Part shown: positions 17,402-27,042 of the stretch, one piece after another
How the letters are laid out: each line of letters starts with the position of its first letter
How positions within the stretch are numbered: the first letter of the stretch is position 1
DNA from: an uncultured Craurococcus sp.
GTDB taxonomy: Bacteria > Pseudomonadota > Alphaproteobacteria > Acetobacterales > Acetobacteraceae
Length of the DNA stretch: 64,000 nt
Direction: 5' to 3'
NCBI GenBank assembly: GCA_902805545.1
Contig: CADCTD010000178.1
Coordinates: 1 to 64,000, forward strand
Made by a program: the position numbers and the translations under genes
Notes under the pieces: generated by a model
The model's database searches: none
The model's input: only the letters and a program-made list of their open reading frames with translations
What the model was told of the DNA's origin: nothing

Positions 17402-18414
17402 GGTTGTCCCAGATGGGTTTCGAGGACTTGAAGCTTTCCCAGGCACTGGCGGAGCCGCCCGGCCATCCGGTCGGCCTCTCGATCGTCGTCCCGGTCTATC
17501 GCGGCGCCGCGACGGTCGGGCGCCTGGTCGAGGCGCTCTCCGCCCTCCGCCCCGAGGGCGGGCTGGAGGTGGTGCTGGTGAATGACGGCAGCCCGGACAA
17601 TTCCGGCGAGGTCTGCCGCGCGCTGGCCGCCACGGCCGCCATCCCGCTCACCTATGTCGAGCATGCCCGGAACTTCGGCGAGCACAACGCGGTCATGACC
17701 GGCCTCCGCCACGCCCGCGGCGCCTACGTCATCACCATGGACGACGACCTGCAGAACCCGCCGGAAGAGGTGCTGAAGCTCTACGACCATGCCCGCCTCG
17801 GCGGCTGGGACGTGGTCTACACCCGCTATGCCGAGAAGAAGCACGAGGGCTGGCGCAACATCGGCAGCCGCTTCGCCAACGGCGTCGCCGACATGCTGCT
17901 CGACAAACCGCGCGGCCTCTACCTCTCCTCCTTCCGCTGCATGAGCGCCCTCGTCGTCGCCGAGGTCACCCGCTACAGCGGCCCCTACCCCTATATCGAC
18001 GGCCTGATCATGCAGGTGACGCAGCGGATCGCGTCCATCGAGGTAATGCATCTCGCCCGCGCCGAGGGCCGCTCCAACTACACGCTGAAGCGCCTGGTCC
18101 TGCTCTGGCTGAACCTGGCGACGAACTTCTCCATCCTGCCGCTCCGCCTCGCCATCCTGGCCGGCGTGGCGATGGGCATCCTCGGCCTGCTCGGCGCCAT
18201 CGCCGTGGTGGTGGAGGCAATGATGGGCAGCGGCACCCCTTCCGGCTGGGCCTCCTCCATGACGACGACGCTGCTGCTCGCCGGGGTGCAGTTCCTCATC
18301 CTCGGCGTGATGGGCGAGTATGTCGGCCGCGCCTTCCTTTCCGCCAACGGCAAGCCGCAGGGGGTGGTGCGCGAGGTGCTGCCGGCCCGCCTTCCGGTGG
18401 ACCGCGCCCAGTGA
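17398..18414 (+). CDS. GtrB/ArnC-like polyprenyl-phosphate glycosyltransferase (GT2)
   Basis: 338 residues from ATG 17398, overlapping the previous stop (ATGA); ATG 17413 is also possible. The GT2 domain has LSIVVPVYRG, VLVNDGSPDNSG and ITMDDDLQNPPEEV with the metal-binding aspartates. Two C-terminal membrane segments follow (near residues 255-285 and 290-320), the layout of GtrB, DPM1 and ArnC enzymes that load a sugar onto undecaprenyl phosphate at the inner face of the membrane. The small flippase-like gene directly downstream supports that role. The sugar is unknown. Confidence 0.92.
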   Translation: MRLSQMGFEDLKLSQALAEPPGHPVGLSIVVPVYRGAATVGRLVEALSALRPEGGLEVVLVNDGSPDNSGEVCRALAATAAIPLTYVEHARNFGEHNAVMTGLRHARGAYVITMDDDLQNPPEEVLKLYDHARLGGWDVVYTRYAEKKHEGWRNIGSRFANGVADMLLDKPRGLYLSSFRCMSALVVAEVTRYSGPYPYIDGLIMQVTQRIASIEVMHLARAEGRSNYTLKRLVLLWLNLATNFSILPLRLAILAGVAMGILGLLGAIAVVVEAMMGSGTPSGWASSMTTTLLLAGVQFLILGVMGEYVGRAFLSANGKPQGVVREVLPARLPVDRAQ

Positions 18415-18424
18415 GCGCCCGCCC

Positions 18425-18766
18425 ATGACGGCCTATTGGGCCGCGCTCGCGCTGGCCATCGTGACCTCGCTTGCCGGCCAGGTGATGCTGAAGGCGGGGG
18501 CGGTGGCGGAGGGCCATTTCGTCGCCCAGCTCTTTCGCCCCATGACGATCATCGGCCTCGCCACCTATGGCGGCGCGGCGCTGCTCTACATCGTCGCCCT
18601 GCGGCGGATTCCGATGAGCGTCGCCCTGCCCTGCACCGCGGCCAGCTATGTCGCCGTCGCCGTCATCGGCCACCTGATGTTCGGCGAAAGCCTCGGCGGG
18701 CAGAAGCTGGCGGCGATCGGGCTGATCTGCGGCGGCGTCCTGCTGCTCGCCAGCGCCCCCGGTTGA
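18425..18766 (+). CDS. SMR/EamA-like four-helix membrane protein, probable lipid-linked sugar flippase subunit
   Basis: 113 residues with four hydrophobic segments, the size of EmrE or ArnE/ArnF. It begins MTAYWAALALAIVTSLAGQVMLKAGA and contains RRIPMSVALPCTAASYVAVAVIGHLMFGE, close to the SMR core. It lies ten bases after a GtrB/ArnC-like gene, and small SMR-fold proteins next to such enzymes often flip the undecaprenyl-phosphate sugar. A drug exporter is possible but the context argues against it. Confidence 0.85.
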   Translation: MTAYWAALALAIVTSLAGQVMLKAGAVAEGHFVAQLFRPMTIIGLATYGGAALLYIVALRRIPMSVALPCTAASYVAVAVIGHLMFGESLGGQKLAAIGLICGGVLLLASAPG

Positions 18767-18820
18767 CCGCCCGGCACTCGCGGGAAACAGTGCGGCGCCC
18801 TGGCGCCTGAGGAGCCCCGC

Positions 18821-20218
18821 ATGACCGAACTCTGGCGGCTGACCGCCACCGACCTCGCCGCCCGCATCCGCCGGCGCGAGGCCTCGGCCCGCGAGGCCAC
18901 CGCATCCGCCCTTGCCCGGCTGGATGCGGTGAACCCCAGGATCAACGCCGTCGTTGCCCATGACCCGGCGGAGGCGCTGGCCGCCGCCGATGCGGTGGAT
19001 GCGGCGCTGGCCCGCGGCGAGGAGCCCGGCCCACTGGCCGGCGTGCCCGTCACCGTGAAGGTGAACACCGACCAGGAGGGTTGGCCCACCACCAACGGCC
19101 TCCGCCTGCAGGAAGGCCTCGCCGCGGCGCAGGACAACCCGGTCGTCGCCAATCTCCGCCGGGCCGGCGCCGTCATCATCGGCCGCACCAACACGCCGGC
19201 CTTCTCGCTCCGCTGGTTCACCCGCAACGCCCTGCATGGGGCGACGCGCAACCCGCGGGATGCCTCGCTCACACCGGGCGGTTCCTCGGGCGGCGCCGCG
19301 GCGGCGACGGCGGCCGGCATCGGCGCCATCGGCCATGGCACGGATATCGGCGGCTCCATCCGCTACCCGGCCTATGCCTGCGGCATCCATGGCCTCCGCC
19401 CGACCATCGGCCGCATCCCCGCCTGGAACGCGACGGCGCCCGACCGCTTCGTCGGCGCCCAGCTGATGGCCGTCTCCGGCCCGCTCGCCCGCAGCATCGC
19501 CGATCTCCGCCTGGCGCTCGCCGCGATGAGCGCCGCCGATGCGCGCGACCCCTGGTGGACGCCCGCCCCGCTCGAAGGCCCGGCCTGGCCGAAGCGCGCG
19601 GCGCTCTGCATCGCCCCCGAGGGCATGCCGGTCGATCCCGCGATCGCCGGAGCCCTCCGCGATGCCGCCGCCCGCCTCGAGGCCGCCGGCTGGCAGGTCG
19701 AGGAGGTGGATGCCCTCCCGCCGCTCGGCGAATCCGCCCGCCTCCAGGCGACGCTCTGGCTCGCCGAGATGCGCCGCGGCGGCAACTCGGCCATCGCCCG
19801 CGAGGCCGACCCGGATGCGCTGGCCGTCTACAGCTTCATGGAGCGGCTGAGCCCCGCCCCGGACCTCGACGCCTTCCAGGATGCGTTGCAGCGCCGCCTC
19901 GCCCTGCTGCGCGAATGGCTGCTCTTCCTCGAGCGCACCCCGGTGGCGCTGATGCCCGTCTCCGGCGCCCTGCCCTTCCCCGACCATGCGGATGTGGAAA
20001 GCTTCGAGGGCTTCCAGCGCATCCTCGCCGCCCAGCTCCCCCAGGTCGGCCTGCCGCTGCTGAGCCTGCCGGGCCTCGCCGTCAGCACCGGCCTCTCCGG
20101 CACGGCGCCGGTCGGCGTCCAGCTCGTCGCCGGCCGCTACCGGGAGGACATCCTGCTCGCCGCCGCCGAGGCGATCGAGGCCGGCGGCACCCCGCCCTCC
20201 CCCGTCGACCCGGCCTGA
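18821..20218 (+). CDS. Amidase-signature family enzyme
   Basis: 465 residues with GAGGAG eight bases upstream. The Ser-cisSer-Lys triad is intact: Lys in VPVTVKVNTD near residue 78, Ser in TPGGSSGGAA near residue 153, and Ser in GTDIGGSIRYPA near residue 176. Members hydrolyse amides, or serve as GatA in tRNA amidation; no gatB or gatC is near and the C-terminal half is divergent, so a catabolic amidase is more likely. Its stop overlaps the next start (TGATG), coupling it to a lipoprotein gene. Confidence 0.92.
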   Translation: MTELWRLTATDLAARIRRREASAREATASALARLDAVNPRINAVVAHDPAEALAAADAVDAALARGEEPGPLAGVPVTVKVNTDQEGWPTTNGLRLQEGLAAAQDNPVVANLRRAGAVIIGRTNTPAFSLRWFTRNALHGATRNPRDASLTPGGSSGGAAAATAAGIGAIGHGTDIGGSIRYPAYACGIHGLRPTIGRIPAWNATAPDRFVGAQLMAVSGPLARSIADLRLALAAMSAADARDPWWTPAPLEGPAWPKRAALCIAPEGMPVDPAIAGALRDAAARLEAAGWQVEEVDALPPLGESARLQATLWLAEMRRGGNSAIAREADPDALAVYSFMERLSPAPDLDAFQDALQRRLALLREWLLFLERTPVALMPVSGALPFPDHADVESFEGFQRILAAQLPQVGLPLLSLPGLAVSTGLSGTAPVGVQLVAGRYREDILLAAAEAIEAGGTPPSPVDPA

Positions 20219-20559
20219 TGCGGCGCCTCGCCGCCCTTCTCCTGCCTGCGCTGCTGGCGGGCTGCGGCGGCCAGCGCGGCGCCTGCGGCCCGTCCCGGGC
20301 GATGGTGGAGAATGCCTCCTCCCTCGCCGTGGAGCAGCTGTACCTCGCCCCCGCCGCCGGCGAGGGCTGGGGCACCGACCTGCTCGGCCAGGCGCCCGCC
20401 CTGGCAGCGGCGGGGCGGATGCCGCTCGCCCTCGACGGCCCCGGCCCCTGGCGGCTGCGGCTGGTCTGGGTGAATGGCCAGGCGATCGAGCTCCGCGGCG
20501 TCGATGGCTGCGCCACCCGCCGCATCACCATCCGCGATGGCATGGCGGTCGCCGACTAA
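20218..20559 (+). CDS. Predicted lipoprotein, first of two tandem paralogues
   Basis: 113 residues starting inside the amidase stop (TGATG). A signal peptide of about 14 residues ends in the lipobox LLAGC. The mature part starts with a Gly-rich linker and then a small all-beta domain: VENASSLAVEQLYLAP, GWGTDLLG, RLVWVNGQAIELRGVDGC and ITIRDG. The same order of motifs is found in the gene at 20626-21000. No known family is recognised. A two-cysteine pattern suggests a disulfide in the periplasm. Confidence 0.75.
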   Translation: MRRLAALLLPALLAGCGGQRGACGPSRAMVENASSLAVEQLYLAPAAGEGWGTDLLGQAPALAAAGRMPLALDGPGPWRLRLVWVNGQAIELRGVDGCATRRITIRDGMAVAD

Positions 20560-20599
20560 ACCTCTGCTTGCCGGTGCGCGGTCCCTCCCCGTATCGTCC

Positions 20600-20618
20600 G
20601 GTCCTTCCTTGAAGGACC
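20600..20618 (+). promoter_or_regulatory. Hairpin covering the ribosome binding site of the second tandem lipoprotein
   Basis: GGTCCTTC and GAAGGACC (20600-20607, 20611-20618) pair perfectly across a CTT loop. The 3' arm contains the AAGGA that serves the ATG at 20626, so the folded mRNA would hide it. Confidence 0.45.
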
Positions 20619-20625
20619 CGCCGGC

Positions 20626-21000
20626 ATGCCGGGACGCGCCCTGGCTTCCATCACCCTCGTCCTCGGCCTCGCCGCCTGCTCGCCCCCGCCGCCCGCCCGC
20701 ATCGCCGCCGAGCCCCCGTCCCGCGGCGGCTGCGAGGGCGAGTTGCAGGTGGTCAACGCCTCCTCCCGCACGGTGGACCGACTTTTCCTCGCCCGGCTCT
20801 CGCTGGAAGGCTGGGGCAATGACCGGCTCGGGCAGGAGGTCCTGCGCCCCGGCCGCAGCGCCCGCTACCGCGCGACGGCCAGTGGCCGGCAGGATGTCCG
20901 CGTCGTCTGGGCCGATGGCCGTGCCGTCGAGCTGCGCCAGGTCGACCCCTGCGCCACAGGCACCATCCGCGTCGAGGATGGCGGGCTGAAGGCGGGCTAA
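20626..21000 (+). CDS. Predicted lipoprotein, second of two tandem paralogues
   Basis: 124 residues. Signal peptide with lipobox LAAC near residue 18, a Pro/Ala linker, then VVNASSRTVDRLFLAR, GWGNDRLG, VRVVWADGRAVELRQVDPC and IRVEDG, matching the upstream gene motif by motif. The shared pattern (NASS, LxLA, GWGxDxLG, VxWxxGxAxELRxVDxCAT, IxxxDG) shows a tandem duplication. Function unknown; the fold looks like a compact beta sandwich held by one disulfide. Its TAA overlaps the recX stop on the other strand. Confidence 0.8.
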   Translation: MPGRALASITLVLGLAACSPPPPARIAAEPPSRGGCEGELQVVNASSRTVDRLFLARLSLEGWGNDRLGQEVLRPGRSARYRATASGRQDVRVVWADGRAVELRQVDPCATGTIRVEDGGLKAG

Positions 21001-21581
21001 CCTTGGCGGAGCTGGAAGAGGCGCTCCTCCGCCTCCTCCGGCGCCATGTCGAGCGCCCGCTCCGCCACCTCCCGCGCGAAGCCCGCCCGGGCCAGCGCGC
21101 CAAGCGCCTTCAGCCGCGCCTCCCGCTCCATCGGCGCGCGGGCGAAGGGGCCGATCCGCCGCCGCCGGCACTGGGCCAGCGCCGCGTCCAGCTCCTCCTC
21201 CGGCAGCACGCTGGCCGCGACCTCGCGCGCCACGCCCTTCCCCGCCAGATGCGCAGCGATCGCCCGCCGCGAACGCCCGCCCCGCGCCAGCCGCTGCGCC
21301 CGCGCCGCGGCGAAGGCGGCATCGTCCACCACGCCGAGCGCCACCATCTGCCGCGCCACCTGCGCCGCCAGCGCCCGCGCCGCGGCGGCACCGGAGATGT
21401 CCTGCCCCTCCGCCTCCGCCCGCCGCGCCCAGCGGTCCACCCTCCGCTCCAGCACGCGCCGGAGCCCCATCTCGGTTGCGGAAAAGCGCGCGAGATGGGC
21501 GAGCGCCGCCTCGCGCAACCGGGCCTCGCCCGGTGGTGGCCCGGCGGGGATGGGCTGGCGTCTCGGTCGCTCCTTCGTCAT
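20997..21581 (-). CDS. recX: RecX-family regulatory protein
   Basis: 194 residues from ATG 21581. Helical repeats of the RecX fold: ALAHLARFSATEMGLRRVLERR near residue 30, VARQMVALGVVDDAAFAAARA near residue 73, and RSRRAIAAHLAGKGV. RecX binds RecA filaments and usually inhibits strand exchange. recA is not next to it, as is common in alphaproteobacteria. The gene converges with the lipoprotein and their stop codons share two bases in CTAA. Confidence 0.85.
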   Translation of the reverse strand: MTKERPRRQPIPAGPPPGEARLREAALAHLARFSATEMGLRRVLERRVDRWARRAEAEGQDISGAAAARALAAQVARQMVALGVVDDAAFAAARAQRLARGGRSRRAIAAHLAGKGVAREVAASVLPEEELDAALAQCRRRRIGPFARAPMEREARLKALGALARAGFAREVAERALDMAPEEAEERLFQLRQG

Positions 21582-21671
21582 CCCGTGCAATCTGCCACGT
21601 TCCCCCCGAGGCTGGCGAACCTCCGTCCATCCGGGCATAGGCAAGGGCGAACAAGACCGGAGGACGCCCCC

Positions 21672-22127
21672 ATGGCCCGCTACCCGACCAATGGCCTCAC
21701 CCTCGCGCAGGCCAATGCGATCATCGCCGCCGCGCTGGCCAAGGGGCGGGAGCTGAACCTGCTGCCGCTCACCGTCACCGTCCTCGATGCCGGGGGCCAG
21801 GTGAAGGCGGTGCAGCGCGAGGACGGCGCCTCCCTCCTCCGTCCGGAGATCGCCGAGGGCAAGGCGAAGGGCGCCCTCGCCCTCGGCCTCGGCGGGCGGG
21901 AGCTGGCACGCCGCGCCCAGGCGATGCAGGGCTTCATGAACGCCCTCTCCGACCTCGCCGGCGGCAAGGCCGTGCCCGTCCCGGGCGGGGTGCTGGCCTG
22001 CGATGCCTCGGGCCTGATCCTCGGCGCGGTCGGCATCAGCGGCGACGTCTCGGCGCAGGATGAGGTCTGCGCCATCGCCGGCATCGAGGCGGCGGGCCTC
22101 GTCCCGGATACGGGCGACCCCGCCTGA
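21672..22127 (+). CDS. GlcG/HbpS-family protein
   Basis: 151 residues, usual size. LTLAQANAIIAAALAKGRELNLLPLTVTVLDAGGQVKAV is the N-terminal pattern, and GGVLACDASGLILGAVGISGD the C-terminal one. The family includes haem-binding HbpS and GlcG, found with glycolate or other oxidation genes. No such genes are adjacent, so the role is unknown. It is divergent from recX across 90 bases. Confidence 0.88.
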   Translation: MARYPTNGLTLAQANAIIAAALAKGRELNLLPLTVTVLDAGGQVKAVQREDGASLLRPEIAEGKAKGALALGLGGRELARRAQAMQGFMNALSDLAGGKAVPVPGGVLACDASGLILGAVGISGDVSAQDEVCAIAGIEAAGLVPDTGDPA

Positions 22128-22250
22128 GCCGTCACAGCCACGGGTTGTCACCGTCCTGGCTGCGCCACCGAGGCAACCCCGACTCGCCCGGCGGCGTTTC
22201 CCTGGCCTCACCCGGCCTGGACCGGGTCAAGCCACGAAGGTAACGCCGCC

Positions 22251-22922
22251 ATGCGAACGACCCGCGATTCTCTCCTTGCCATGACCGCCGCCGCAGCGCT
22301 GCTCGCCCTCCCGGCGCTCGCCCAGGCCCAGACCCAGGGCCAGCCGCGCGACGCCTCCGGTGGCCTGCTCGCCCAGACCCCGCCGCGCGATGGCGCCCCG
22401 GGCAACCCGCCGAGCACCGCCACCCAGCGCGGCGCGGACTCCACGACCGGCAACCGCACCCCGGCCGACGGCACGCCCGGCAACCCGCCCGGCACCGCCG
22501 CCGGCCGCGCCGTGGACCGGACCCTCGGCACCAACACCACCGGCGCCCAGCCGGAGAACAACCGCGCCGCCACACCCTCCGCCACCGGCGCCACCACCGG
22601 TGCGCTTGCCGTCGACAGCAGCGCGCTGCGCAGCGGCCGCCGCGCCAGCAAGGTGATCGGCTCCGCCGTCTACAACGAGAACAACGAGAGCATCGGCGAG
22701 ATCGACGACATCCTGATCCCGCCCGGCGGCAGCGCCCCCGTCGCGGTGATCTCGGTCGGCGGCTTCCTCGGCATCGGCGCCAAGCTGGTCGCCGTGCCCT
22801 ATGACCGGCTGAACATGGCCGCCAACAGCAACGGCCGCTGGACGCTGGCTGGCGCCACCAAGGACAGCCTCGGCAGCCTGCCGACCTTCACCTATGAGAG
22901 CCAGCCCGAGCGCCGCGGCTGA
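22251..22922 (+). CDS. Secreted PRC-barrel protein
   Basis: 223 residues. A signal peptide of about 25 residues ends at ALAQA. Next comes a low-complexity region of about 90 residues rich in Gly, Pro, Thr and Asn, with GNPPSTAT, GNPPGTAA and similar short repeats. A PRC-barrel domain then follows from RASKVIGSAVYNENNESIGEIDDILIPPGG to AVPYDRLNM. Periplasmic PRC-barrel proteins of this type are common in alphaproteobacteria and often stress-related; the ligand is unknown. Single gene with a 123-base leader region. Confidence 0.85.
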   Translation: MRTTRDSLLAMTAAAALLALPALAQAQTQGQPRDASGGLLAQTPPRDGAPGNPPSTATQRGADSTTGNRTPADGTPGNPPGTAAGRAVDRTLGTNTTGAQPENNRAATPSATGATTGALAVDSSALRSGRRASKVIGSAVYNENNESIGEIDDILIPPGGSAPVAVISVGGFLGIGAKLVAVPYDRLNMAANSNGRWTLAGATKDSLGSLPTFTYESQPERRG

Positions 22923-23080
22923 GCCCCGGACAGGCGAGGGAGCAATTCCCTCGCCGGCAGGGCCGGAATTCATCTTCGACGGTTTGACGCGGCCGCCCGA
23001 TTGCGGCCAAATCCGCGACTTCTCTCCGGAAGGCCCGCGATCCGCGCCGGCCAGGGGAGAGGCCTGGAGTCGATGACCTC

Positions 23081-24283
23081 GTGATCCCGTCCCTGATGCC
23101 CACCTACAACCGCGCCGACCTCGCTTTCGAGCGGGGCGAGGGCGCCTGGCTGTGGACCGGCGACGGCCGACGATTCCTCGACTTCGGCTCCGGCATCGCC
23201 ACCGCCTCCGTCGGCCATGCGCATCCGCACCTCGTGCAGGCCATCGCCGAGCAGGCGGCGAAGGTGATGCACACCTCGAACCTCTACCGCATCCCGCAGG
23301 CCGAGCGCCTGGCGCAGCGGCTGGTCGAGACCTCCTTCGCCGACAGCGTCTTCTTCGCCAATTCCGGCGCCGAGGCGAATGAGGGGATGATCAAGGCCGT
23401 CCGCAAATACCATGCGGAGCAGGGCCATCCGGAGCGCTTCGTCACCGTCTGCTTCGAGGGCGCCTTCCACGGCCGCACCCTCGGTACGCTGGCGGCGACC
23501 GGCAACGAGAAGTACCTCGCCGGCTTCGGCCCGCCGGTACAGGGCTTCCGGCATGTGCCCTTCGGCAACATGAACGCGCTGCGCGACGCCATCGACGGCA
23601 CCACCGCCGCCATCATGGTCGAGCCGGTCCAGGGCGAGGGCGGCGTCCGCCCGGCCAGCCTGCAATTCCTCCGCGACCTGCGCGCCGCGGCCGACGAGTT
23701 CGGCCTGCTGCTCGCGCTGGATGAGGTGCAGACCGGCATGGGCCGCTCCGGCAAGCTCTGGGCCCATCAATGGGCCGGGATCGAGCCGGATGTCATGTCC
23801 TCGGCCAAGGGCATCGGCGGCGGCTTCCCGCTCGGTGCGATCCTCGCCAAGGAGAAGGTGGCGCAGTACCTCAAGCCCGGCACCCATGGCAGCACCTATG
23901 GCGGCAACCCGCTCGCCTGCGCCGCCGGCAATGCGGTGCTCGACATCATCCTCGCCCCCGGCTTCCTCGACGGCGTCGACCGGGTCGCCCGCCATCTCTG
24001 GCGCGGCCTCCTCGAGCTCGCCGGCCGTCACCCGGCGGTGGCCGAGGGCGTCCAGGGTGCCGGGCTCCTCGTCGGCCTCAAGCTGCGGCCCGAGGTCAGC
24101 AATGGCGAGATGCAGAACGCCGCGGCGGCGGAGGGCCTGCTGACCGTCGCTGCCGGGATGAACGTGCTGCGCCTGGCGCCGCCGCTCATCATCACCGAGG
24201 CGGAGGCCGACGAGGCGCTCCGCCTGCTCGACCGGGCCTGCCTCCGTTGCACCCCATCCCGGGCGCGGGATGCGGCGAAATGA
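23081..24283 (+). CDS. argD: Acetylornithine aminotransferase
   Basis: 400 residues from GTG 23081. Class III aminotransferase motifs: [20 protein letters not shown] near residue 90, [35 protein letters not shown], and the PLP lysine in [14 protein letters not shown] near residue 246. It converts N-acetylglutamate semialdehyde to acetylornithine in arginine synthesis. Its stop overlaps argF (ATGA), which confirms the pathway. The C-terminal dozen residues are unusually basic and are probably not conserved. Confidence 0.95.
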   Translation: MIPSLMPTYNRADLAFERGEGAWLWTGDGRRFLDFGSGIATASVGHAHPHLVQAIAEQAAKVMHTSNLYRIPQAERLAQRLVETSFADSVFFANSGAEANEGMIKAVRKYHAEQGHPERFVTVCFEGAFHGRTLGTLAATGNEKYLAGFGPPVQGFRHVPFGNMNALRDAIDGTTAAIMVEPVQGEGGVRPASLQFLRDLRAAADEFGLLLALDEVQTGMGRSGKLWAHQWAGIEPDVMSSAKGIGGGFPLGAILAKEKVAQYLKPGTHGSTYGGNPLACAAGNAVLDIILAPGFLDGVDRVARHLWRGLLELAGRHPAVAEGVQGAGLLVGLKLRPEVSNGEMQNAAAAEGLLTVAAGMNVLRLAPPLIITEAEADEALRLLDRACLRCTPSRARDAAK

Positions 24284-25236
24284 GCGCTGCGCTGAAGCCC
24301 ATGGCCGGCGGGGGGGATCCTCCCCCCCGCCACTTCCTCGAGCTGATGGATCTCGAGCCGGCGACGCTCCGCCGCATGCTCGACCTCGCCGCGCAGACCA
24401 AGCGCGGCCTCGGCGCCAGGCCGCTCGCCGGCAAGACCGTCGCGCTGATCTTCGAGAAGCCCTCGACCCGCACCCGCGTCAGCTTCGAGGTCGGCATCCG
24501 CCAGCTTGGCGGCGACGTCGTCTACCTCAACGCCCGCGACATGCAGTCCTCCCGCGGCGAGGAGCTGAGCGATACGGCGAAGGTCCTCTCCCGCTATGTC
24601 GACGCCATCATGATGCGCACGCATGACGTGACCCGCATCCGCGAGATGGCGGCGCATGCGACGGTGCCGGTGATCAACGGCCTCACCGACATCTCGCATC
24701 CCTGCCAGCTCATGGCCGATGTGCTGACCTTCGAGGAGCATCGCGGCCCGATCGCCGGCCAGGTCGTCGCCTGGGTCGGCGACGGGAACAACGTGGCGCA
24801 GAGCTTCATCCAGGCCGCCGCCCGCTTCGGCTTCACCCTGCGCCTGGCGACGCCCGCCGCGCTCCGCCCGCCGCAATGGGTGGTCGACTGGGCCCGCGCC
24901 CAGGGCGCCACCATCGAGCTCACCGAGGACCCGGTGGAGGCCGTCCGCGGCGCCCGCTGCGTCGTCACCGATGCCTGGGTCTCGATGAACGACGAGACCG
25001 GCGATGACGGCGCCGGCCCCAACCGCCACAACCTGCTCGCCCCCTACCAGGTGACCTCGGCGCTGATGCGCCATGCGGCGCCGGACGCCATCTTCCAGCA
25101 CTGCCTCCCCGCCCATCGCGGCGAGGAGGTGGCGGCGGAGGTGATCGACGGGCCGCAGAGCGTCGTCTTCGACGAGGCGGAGAACCGGCTGCATGCCCAG
25201 AAGGGCGTGCTGCTCTGGGCGCTCGGCGCGGGTTAA
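24280..25236 (+). CDS. argF: Ornithine carbamoyltransferase
   Basis: 318 residues. The carbamoyl-phosphate site is [12 protein letters not shown] near residue 62. Ornithine contacts include [11 protein letters not shown] near residue 140, [10 protein letters not shown] and [13 protein letters not shown]. It makes citrulline from ornithine and carbamoyl phosphate in the cytoplasm. Translationally coupled to argD. Confidence 0.96.
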   Translation: MSAALKPMAGGGDPPPRHFLELMDLEPATLRRMLDLAAQTKRGLGARPLAGKTVALIFEKPSTRTRVSFEVGIRQLGGDVVYLNARDMQSSRGEELSDTAKVLSRYVDAIMMRTHDVTRIREMAAHATVPVINGLTDISHPCQLMADVLTFEEHRGPIAGQVVAWVGDGNNVAQSFIQAAARFGFTLRLATPAALRPPQWVVDWARAQGATIELTEDPVEAVRGARCVVTDAWVSMNDETGDDGAGPNRHNLLAPYQVTSALMRHAAPDAIFQHCLPAHRGEEVAAEVIDGPQSVVFDEAENRLHAQKGVLLWALGAG

Positions 25237-25290
25237 CCGGCCTTTCACCCGCCCGTCCCATGATCGGCCTCCCCAACAGGAGAGCCGCTC

Positions 25291-26973
25291 ATGCGCGTAC
25301 CGCGCCTCCGCCTCGGCTTCGGCGCCCGGATCATGGCGCTGGCGCTGGTCGTCACCGCCCTTGGCCTCGCCGGGCTTGAGGCCCTGCGCCTCGGCCACTT
25401 GCGGGAGACGGCGATGGCGGAGGCCGCCCACCGGCTCGAGGCCAGCATCCGCCTCCTGCGGATGGAGACGGAGGCGCTGGGCGGCGCCTGGCGGCTGGAG
25501 GGGACGGACCGGCTGTATCGCGGCGATGTCGCACTGAACGGGCTCAACACGCTGCCCGACCATGTGCGCGACATCACCGGCGGCGTCGCCACCATCTTCG
25601 CCGGCGAGACGCGCATCGCCACCAATGTCACCAAGCCGGAGGGCGGCCGCGCGGTCGGCACCCGCCTCGCCCCCGGCCCGGCATTGGAGGCGATCCGCCG
25701 CGGCGAGGCCTATCGCGGCAGCAACGCCATCCTCGGCCGGCCCCATCTCACCATCTATGAGCCGGTGCGGGATGCCTCGGGCCGCCCCGTCGGCATCCTT
25801 TTCGTCGGCATCTCCATCGCCGAGATCGATGCGGCCGTCGCCGATGCCGTCCGCCGGGCGCTGCTGATCAGCCTCGGGGTGCTGGCGGCGGCGGCGCTCC
25901 TGCTCGGACTCGTGCTGCGGCGGATGCTGCGGCCGCTGCGGGACCTGACCGGAGCGCTGCGCGACCTCGGCACCGGGCGGCTCGATGTCGCCGTGCCCTG
26001 CCTCCGCCGCGGGGATGAGCTGGGAGAGATCGGTCGCGCGGTCGAATCCCTCCGCACCGCGACGCTTGCCGCACGCCAGCATGAGGCGAGCGCCGAAGCC
26101 GCCCGCCACGCCGCCGAGGCGGAGCGCGAGGCCTCCCGCGACCGCATTGCCGGGGAGGTGGAGCGGGCCATCGGCGGCGTCGCCGGGGCGCTGGCGGAGG
26201 CCTCCGCCGGTTTGCGCGAGGCAGTGGACGGCGTCGCCGGCATCGCCACCAGCGCTGCACTCGGTGCCGAAGCCTCGGCGGGGCGGGTGGAGGCGGTCGC
26301 CGCCAATGTCCAGCACGTCGCCGCCGCGACCGAGGCCCTGGCCGGCTCCATCGCCGAGATTACCCGCCAGGTGAACGAGGGCACGCGCCTCTCGGCCGAG
26401 GCCGTCGCCGCGGCCCGGGCGGGGGATGCCTCCGTTTCCGGCCTTTCCGAGGCCGCGGGCCGCATCGGCGACGTGGTGCGGCTGATCAGCGACATCGCCG
26501 CCCAGACCAACCTGCTGGCGCTGAACGCGACGATCGAGGCGGCGCGCGCCGGCGAGGCCGGCAAGGGCTTCGCCGTGGTGGCGAGCGAGGTGAAGCAGCT
26601 CGCCAGCCAGACGGCCAGGGCCACCGAGGAGATCGGCCAGCAGATCGCCGCCATGCAGCAGGCGACCACGGGCACGATCGGCACGGTGCATGGCATCGCC
26701 GATGCCGTGGCGCGGATGGAAGCGGTCACCGGCGCCATCGCCGCCGCGCTGGAGGAGCAGGGCGAGGCGACCCAGCGCATCATCCGCAACGCCGCCGATG
26801 CCGCCACCGGCACGGCAGAAGCGGTGGCGCGCATCCAGGGGCTGAACGGGGAGCTGGCCGGGACCGACGAGCGCCTCGCCCGGCTGCGCCAATCCGATGC
26901 CGCGGTGGCCGAGCAGGGCGAGGCGCTGCGCACCAGCGTTGCGAGCTTCGTCGCTGCCGTCCGTGCGGCGTGA
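25291..26973 (+). CDS. Methyl-accepting chemotaxis protein with periplasmic Cache domain
   Basis: 560 residues, AGGAGAG upstream. Membrane segment near residues 8-30, a periplasmic single Cache domain to about residue 185 ([22 protein letters not shown] and [26 protein letters not shown]), a second membrane segment near 190-210, HAMP, then a long helical signalling domain. The hairpin tip reads [36 protein letters not shown]. It senses a small periplasmic ligand and controls CheA. No che genes are near, so it is an orphan receptor. No C-terminal CheR-tethering pentapeptide is seen. Confidence 0.95.
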   Translation: MRVPRLRLGFGARIMALALVVTALGLAGLEALRLGHLRETAMAEAAHRLEASIRLLRMETEALGGAWRLEGTDRLYRGDVALNGLNTLPDHVRDITGGVATIFAGETRIATNVTKPEGGRAVGTRLAPGPALEAIRRGEAYRGSNAILGRPHLTIYEPVRDASGRPVGILFVGISIAEIDAAVADAVRRALLISLGVLAAAALLLGLVLRRMLRPLRDLTGALRDLGTGRLDVAVPCLRRGDELGEIGRAVESLRTATLAARQHEASAEAARHAAEAEREASRDRIAGEVERAIGGVAGALAEASAGLREAVDGVAGIATSAALGAEASAGRVEAVAANVQHVAAATEALAGSIAEITRQVNEGTRLSAEAVAAARAGDASVSGLSEAAGRIGDVVRLISDIAAQTNLLALNATIEAARAGEAGKGFAVVASEVKQLASQTARATEEIGQQIAAMQQATTGTIGTVHGIADAVARMEAVTGAIAAALEEQGEATQRIIRNAADAATGTAEAVARIQGLNGELAGTDERLARLRQSDAAVAEQGEALRTSVASFVAAVRAA

Positions 26974-27042
26974 AGCCCCTACGCCTGGGCGAAGCGCCTC
27001 GGCCGGCCTATCTATGGGGCCGAAGCACCAAGGTTCGTACCG

